Below are positions 60,914 to 64,000 of a DNA stretch of 64,000 nucleotides, one piece after another. This DNA is from Syncephalis fuscata. Taxonomy: Eukaryota > Zoopagomycota > Zoopagomycetes > Zoopagales > Piptocephalidaceae. The stretch is taken from contig JAHLTZ010000038.1 in the NCBI GenBank assembly GCA_025786725.1, positions 1 through 64,000 of the forward strand, in the 5' to 3' direction. The position numbers and the translations under genes are program-made. The notes under the pieces were generated by a model that did not search any database, had not been told where the DNA came from, and saw only the letters and a program-made list of their open reading frames with translations. Every line of letters begins with the position of its first letter. The first letter of the stretch is position 1.

Positions 60914-61698
60914 CTAACACTCTTCATCGTGGGACTGTTGCATACTGGGCATCACCTTGCGATAGTCTAATGGAGAGGCAAGGGGGGCCAGTTCACTGCC
61001 TCGACTAATAGTACTATACAATCAAACAATAGCAAAATAGCAAAATATGGTTGGTCAATAACATACTATAAGCCACACTAGCAACTTACTTGGCCCGCAT
61101 CACTTCAATGAGCAATTGACCAGCCGACAAAGAAACCATCTATTATATCATATCATATCATATCATATCACATAACAATAGCGAATTAATAGACCATACA
61201 ATTACCATCTATTAAATCCACTTACCACAGAAATAAAAACACCAGGCAAAAAGCTCATGACCGCCAACATAATAAGATAGCGCAGAATAGTGGTCATTGA
61301 ATAAAAGCCAGTTCTAAAGAATATCTGACGTCGATGTACTGGATAGCTAAAACGACGGAGTTAATAGATTGCTTAATTGGGACTACGTGCTCTTATGGTG
61401 CAGTCCATTAACTACCATAAACCACTTACCGATAAGGATATCGCTCCAACATATAACTGGCCGCACGTTCGGATAGACACAAAAGAATCAACACAAAATA
61501 AGTTAAAAATTGCTGAATTGTCGATTCCATGGGCAGTGTCATGATTAATAGCTTCAATTCAGACATGGGTGCTACATTAAAAGTCATAACACATACAATT
61601 TATGAACAAGACCAATCTAAGCAACACTACCATAACTACTTACCTTGATGAGCGTCTGCATCACCGCCCATATCTCTACGAATATAGTTCATATTCAT
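60914..61698 (-). CDS. Ctr-type copper transporter
   Basis: Five exons on the minus strand join in frame to about 152 aa. A short Met-bearing N-terminus (MNMNYIRRDMGGDADAH) precedes TM1 (IQQFLTYFVLILLCLSERAA). After a loop with HRRQIFFRTGFYS comes TM2 with the MxxxM copper-pore motif (YLIMLAVMSF), then TM3 (GVFISVMVSLSAGQLLIEV), where the usual GxxxG is not exact. The C-terminus ends HDEEC, a possible Cu(I) ligand site. Size and three-helix layout match the SLC31/Ctr family, which forms trimers and moves Cu(I) across the plasma or vacuolar membrane. The sparse Met clusters suggest a low-affinity or vacuolar Ctr2-like member. Copper supply is relevant to the copper LPMOs, but the genes lie about 27 kb apart. 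Confidence 0.75.
61143..61172. repeat. TATCA pentamer microsatellite in a Ctr-gene intron
   Basis: About five tandem TATCA units lie in the intron before the exon for TM3. Confidence 0.85.
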
Positions 61699-62739
61699 GG
61701 TGAACAGCAAAAACAAGGGTGTGTGTGTGTTGTTTATAACACTGGTATACTAATAGCTGATTATGCAAAGGTAGGCACTACTTAAGGTGCGAGAAGAAGA
61801 ATAAAGATGTTGACTCAAGCTAGAAAGGAATCTTACGAAGGATAGTCGACGACAAAGAGTAAGGCACGAATGAAACAGCACTACGCACAATAGACTCTGG
61901 GTCAAGTATGAAACAGTACGGCAATGGTGGCAAGTCTTGCGTGGGTATATGCAGACAGGTGTACTATTTATGGACAACGGCACACTGTCTGTTATTCAAA
62001 AACGAACAATCTACAATAAAGGCAGGGTGATTACTTGGGGTGCCTTTCTAGATATAACAAAAGTTATGACGATGTACTACTGTAAACAACAACGACTATG
62101 AACTGAAATAGACAAAGGTAGCAAGCACGAGAATGAGTAGGAGGATAAGTGGAAGAGGAAGAGAAGAGGGAAAGGGCAATGGTTGAAACACGTGTGCAAG
62201 GCCAAATACCAAAAGCATTAATACTAATGACAATAATATGTTAGTGGAAATCTATTGGAGGCTTATTATCTGTATGTGCCATCATCACTATGAGCAATTA
62301 AAGATGTTAGGATGTGTGTGTGTGTGTGTGTGTATACTATCATTAAACGACGTGCTTAAAAGACACCGTCTCAAGAATAACCAGTATTAAAGGAAAAAGC
62401 CAATATTTTATACATCAATCAATAGCGTCTTTGTATTAATTAGTAACAATACAATAAATAGAATATGAATTAATAAATTACAATATAACTGAAAAGTATG
62501 AAATAATGTTTATTTGCAGTATTATTCTTATGGTCATAGGTGTTGTTTTAATGGTAAATGAATTCATTGACTTTTTACTCATTTCGTTAATAGTGGGAAA
62601 CACATAAAATATTTATCATTTGGTGTATTTCTGTAGTAGTAGTAGTAGTTTACATGAAGATTAAAAATAATAAAAGATGATTTGGATTGATTGAATCGTT
62701 CAGTATTGTTAATAGATGAAAGAAGAATAGTTGTTGTCG
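61699..62739. other. Intergenic, no supportable gene
   Basis: The upstream region of the Ctr gene and the 3' flank of the RhoGEF gene. It contains a TG tract at 62312-62333 and a TAG triplet run near 62634-62649. A minus-strand frame at 61750-61983 has no recognisable feature. Confidence 0.5.
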
Positions 62740-64000
62740 TTAAACAGTACTAATTAAAAAGTTAAATTCGCTATCGGGTGAAGCTACAGGTCGGTCGACC
62801 TTTGAAGAAGCCATATTAGAACCTAATGATGGATGGATGACTTATTAATACATCCATTCACACACACACACACATCTATTTATATAGATTATTCTATTTA
62901 CCTGTAGCGGTGATGACTTGGGGATTGCCCAAGGTTTGGTTGAGGTGCTCGATCCATTGACGCCAGAAATTGGGGTCTCCGCTTGGAAGTAGAAAGAGCG
63001 ATCCACTTTATCCATTATAACAAATGCATTCGCTATTTGATCGGAGGGCACCTCAAGTACACTCGCTGCTTCAAGATCAATATGGCCCTTGTAATACAGT
63101 TGGCCACCATCCTTTTCCTTAGCGAATACCAATAAATCGTTAAATAGGAAACAGACCCGCTGTTTTGTCTTGTCGGTCAACATCATCATTTGTGACAAGT
63201 TGCCTTGATAGATTAGTTGGCGGGTGGGTGTGGCCAGTGGCATGGTTAAACCCTTGAGCGATGCCTGCACCTGTCTAACCTCTTCACCTTGTCGAACAGT
63301 GCGGGCCCTGTAAATAGAAGCGAGTGGATGATGGGTTAGTGTGGTAAACTTAATAGCCGTCACATAACTTACAGTTTAGCCGATTCCGATTTGATTTGAC
63401 GGATTTGCTTTACACATTTCATAAAACCGTGATATTCTGGATCTTCATACGAATACAGTTCCAGTATCTTTTGTAGAAATGTGTGGTAGTGGGTAATATG
63501 TTCAAGTGGATTGCTTAACAAGGCACGAATGTTAATATGCTCTACTTGTTCGGCACACTCCTATTAAATACACATCCATTAATACCATTATGACATACTA
63601 TAACAATTAGCTTACTTCTAATGTACGGCGGAATAGTTGGTTGCTTGAATAGAGTTCGTCAAAGGTGGCCATCATATCTGGATACTGCTTCATATAATGA
63701 AGATAGAATCTAAATCCTGGCATCTATTTTAAATAATGAGCTACTGCCATCTATAATAGATTATGGATGTAACTACTTACATGGTTGTTAAAGGCGTTAT
63801 AAGCATTTTCTAACGTGCCAGTCTGTGCGTGTTCTTTAATACTAAATAGTATTAATATTAGTAAAACAGTCTTGTTATTTCTATACTACATACGCTCGTT
63901 CCAAGTCACGCAGAAACATTTTGTGGAATTGAATGGTTTTAATGGCACATGCAAAAATGCAATCCAATTTCTCTTCAGTGAACACCTCGGTCGATGTCTG
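62740..64000 (-). CDS. RhoGEF (DH-PH) protein, 3' part, cut by the right window edge
   Basis: On the minus strand, exons entering from beyond the window encode the second half of a Dbl-homology domain (IFACAIKTIQFHKMFLRDLE, NHMPGFRFYLHYMKQYPDMM, SNPLEHITHYHTFLQKILEL). A PH domain follows (RQLIYQGNLSQMMMLTDKTK, RVCFLFNDLLVFAKE, LEVPSDQIANAFVIMDKVDR, then FWRQWIEHLNQTLGNPQV). A last exon, about 62827-62740, ends at TAA 62740-62742. DH-PH proteins exchange GDP for GTP on Rho/Cdc42-type GTPases and control polarity and actin. The PH end is out of frame by one base at the C run near 62972-62975. The N-terminus and further domains lie outside the window. Confidence 0.85.
62859..62874. repeat. CA microsatellite in the penultimate RhoGEF intron
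   Basis: Tandem CA units near the 5' splice site of the last intron of the RhoGEF gene. Confidence 0.8.

Noticed and set aside
8923-62980. Programmed ribosomal frameshifting as the cause of the frame breaks
   Set aside because: The sites share no slippery motif or stop-codon context and occur in many unrelated genes, while other genes are clean.
1-64000. tRNA or rRNA genes and CRISPR arrays
   Set aside because: I found no credible tRNA B-box context with a matching cloverleaf, no rRNA-like block and no regular spacer array. A tRNAscan/cmscan run would be decisive.

Overview
The window is AT-rich eukaryotic nuclear DNA and most probably comes from a fungus. It carries an alpha-aminoadipate reductase (fungal-type lysine synthesis), a fungalysin (M36) protease, secreted lytic polysaccharide monooxygenase (LPMO)-like proteins with CBM19-type chitin-binding tails, a Dbp9-type helicase and a UPF0658-type Golgi membrane protein. 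Genes have many short (about 45-90 nt) GT-AG introns and use standard stop codons. A fused lysine-ketoglutarate reductase/saccharopine dehydrogenase is unusual for Dikarya, so an early-diverging lineage (Zoopagomycota or Mucoromycota-like) is my inference; the sequence alone cannot settle it.

Layout. 1-15.2 kb is gene-poor and repeat-rich: a large inverted repeat at the left edge, smaller foldback elements, a dispersed 80-bp repeat, a glutathione S-transferase-like gene with several reading-frame breaks, and a coding-like relic. 15.2-34.0 kb is a secretome region: five paralogous LPMO-CBM19 genes (one inverted at 15.5 kb, four in tandem at 27.7-33.8 kb), an intronless fungalysin and a secreted alpha/beta hydrolase, with a phospholipase D-like gene and a WBP11-like splicing gene between them. 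34.1-47.2 kb holds housekeeping genes: Dbp9 helicase, an unrecognised 491-aa protein, a LAMTOR1/Meh1-like protein, a UPF0658 membrane protein and a RanBPM/Gid1 protein. 47.5-59.0 kb is a lysine neighbourhood: bifunctional LKR/SDH and alpha-aminoadipate reductase, with a BAHD acyltransferase on the other strand between them. 59.4-64.0 kb has mitochondrial EF-Ts, a Ctr-type copper transporter and the 3' part of a DH-PH RhoGEF that runs off the right edge.

How the genes may work together. The LPMO-CBM19 set, the M36 protease and the secreted hydrolase look like an arsenal for degrading chitin- and protein-rich material (fungal walls or arthropod cuticle). The LKR/SDH plus aminoadipate reductase pair covers the last steps of the aminoadipate lysine pathway and the first steps of lysine breakdown.

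Caution. At least ten genes carry apparent single-base deletions, mostly inside short homopolymers and never insertions. This looks like systematic homopolymer under-calling in the assembly, so broken frames here should not be taken as true pseudogenes without read support.
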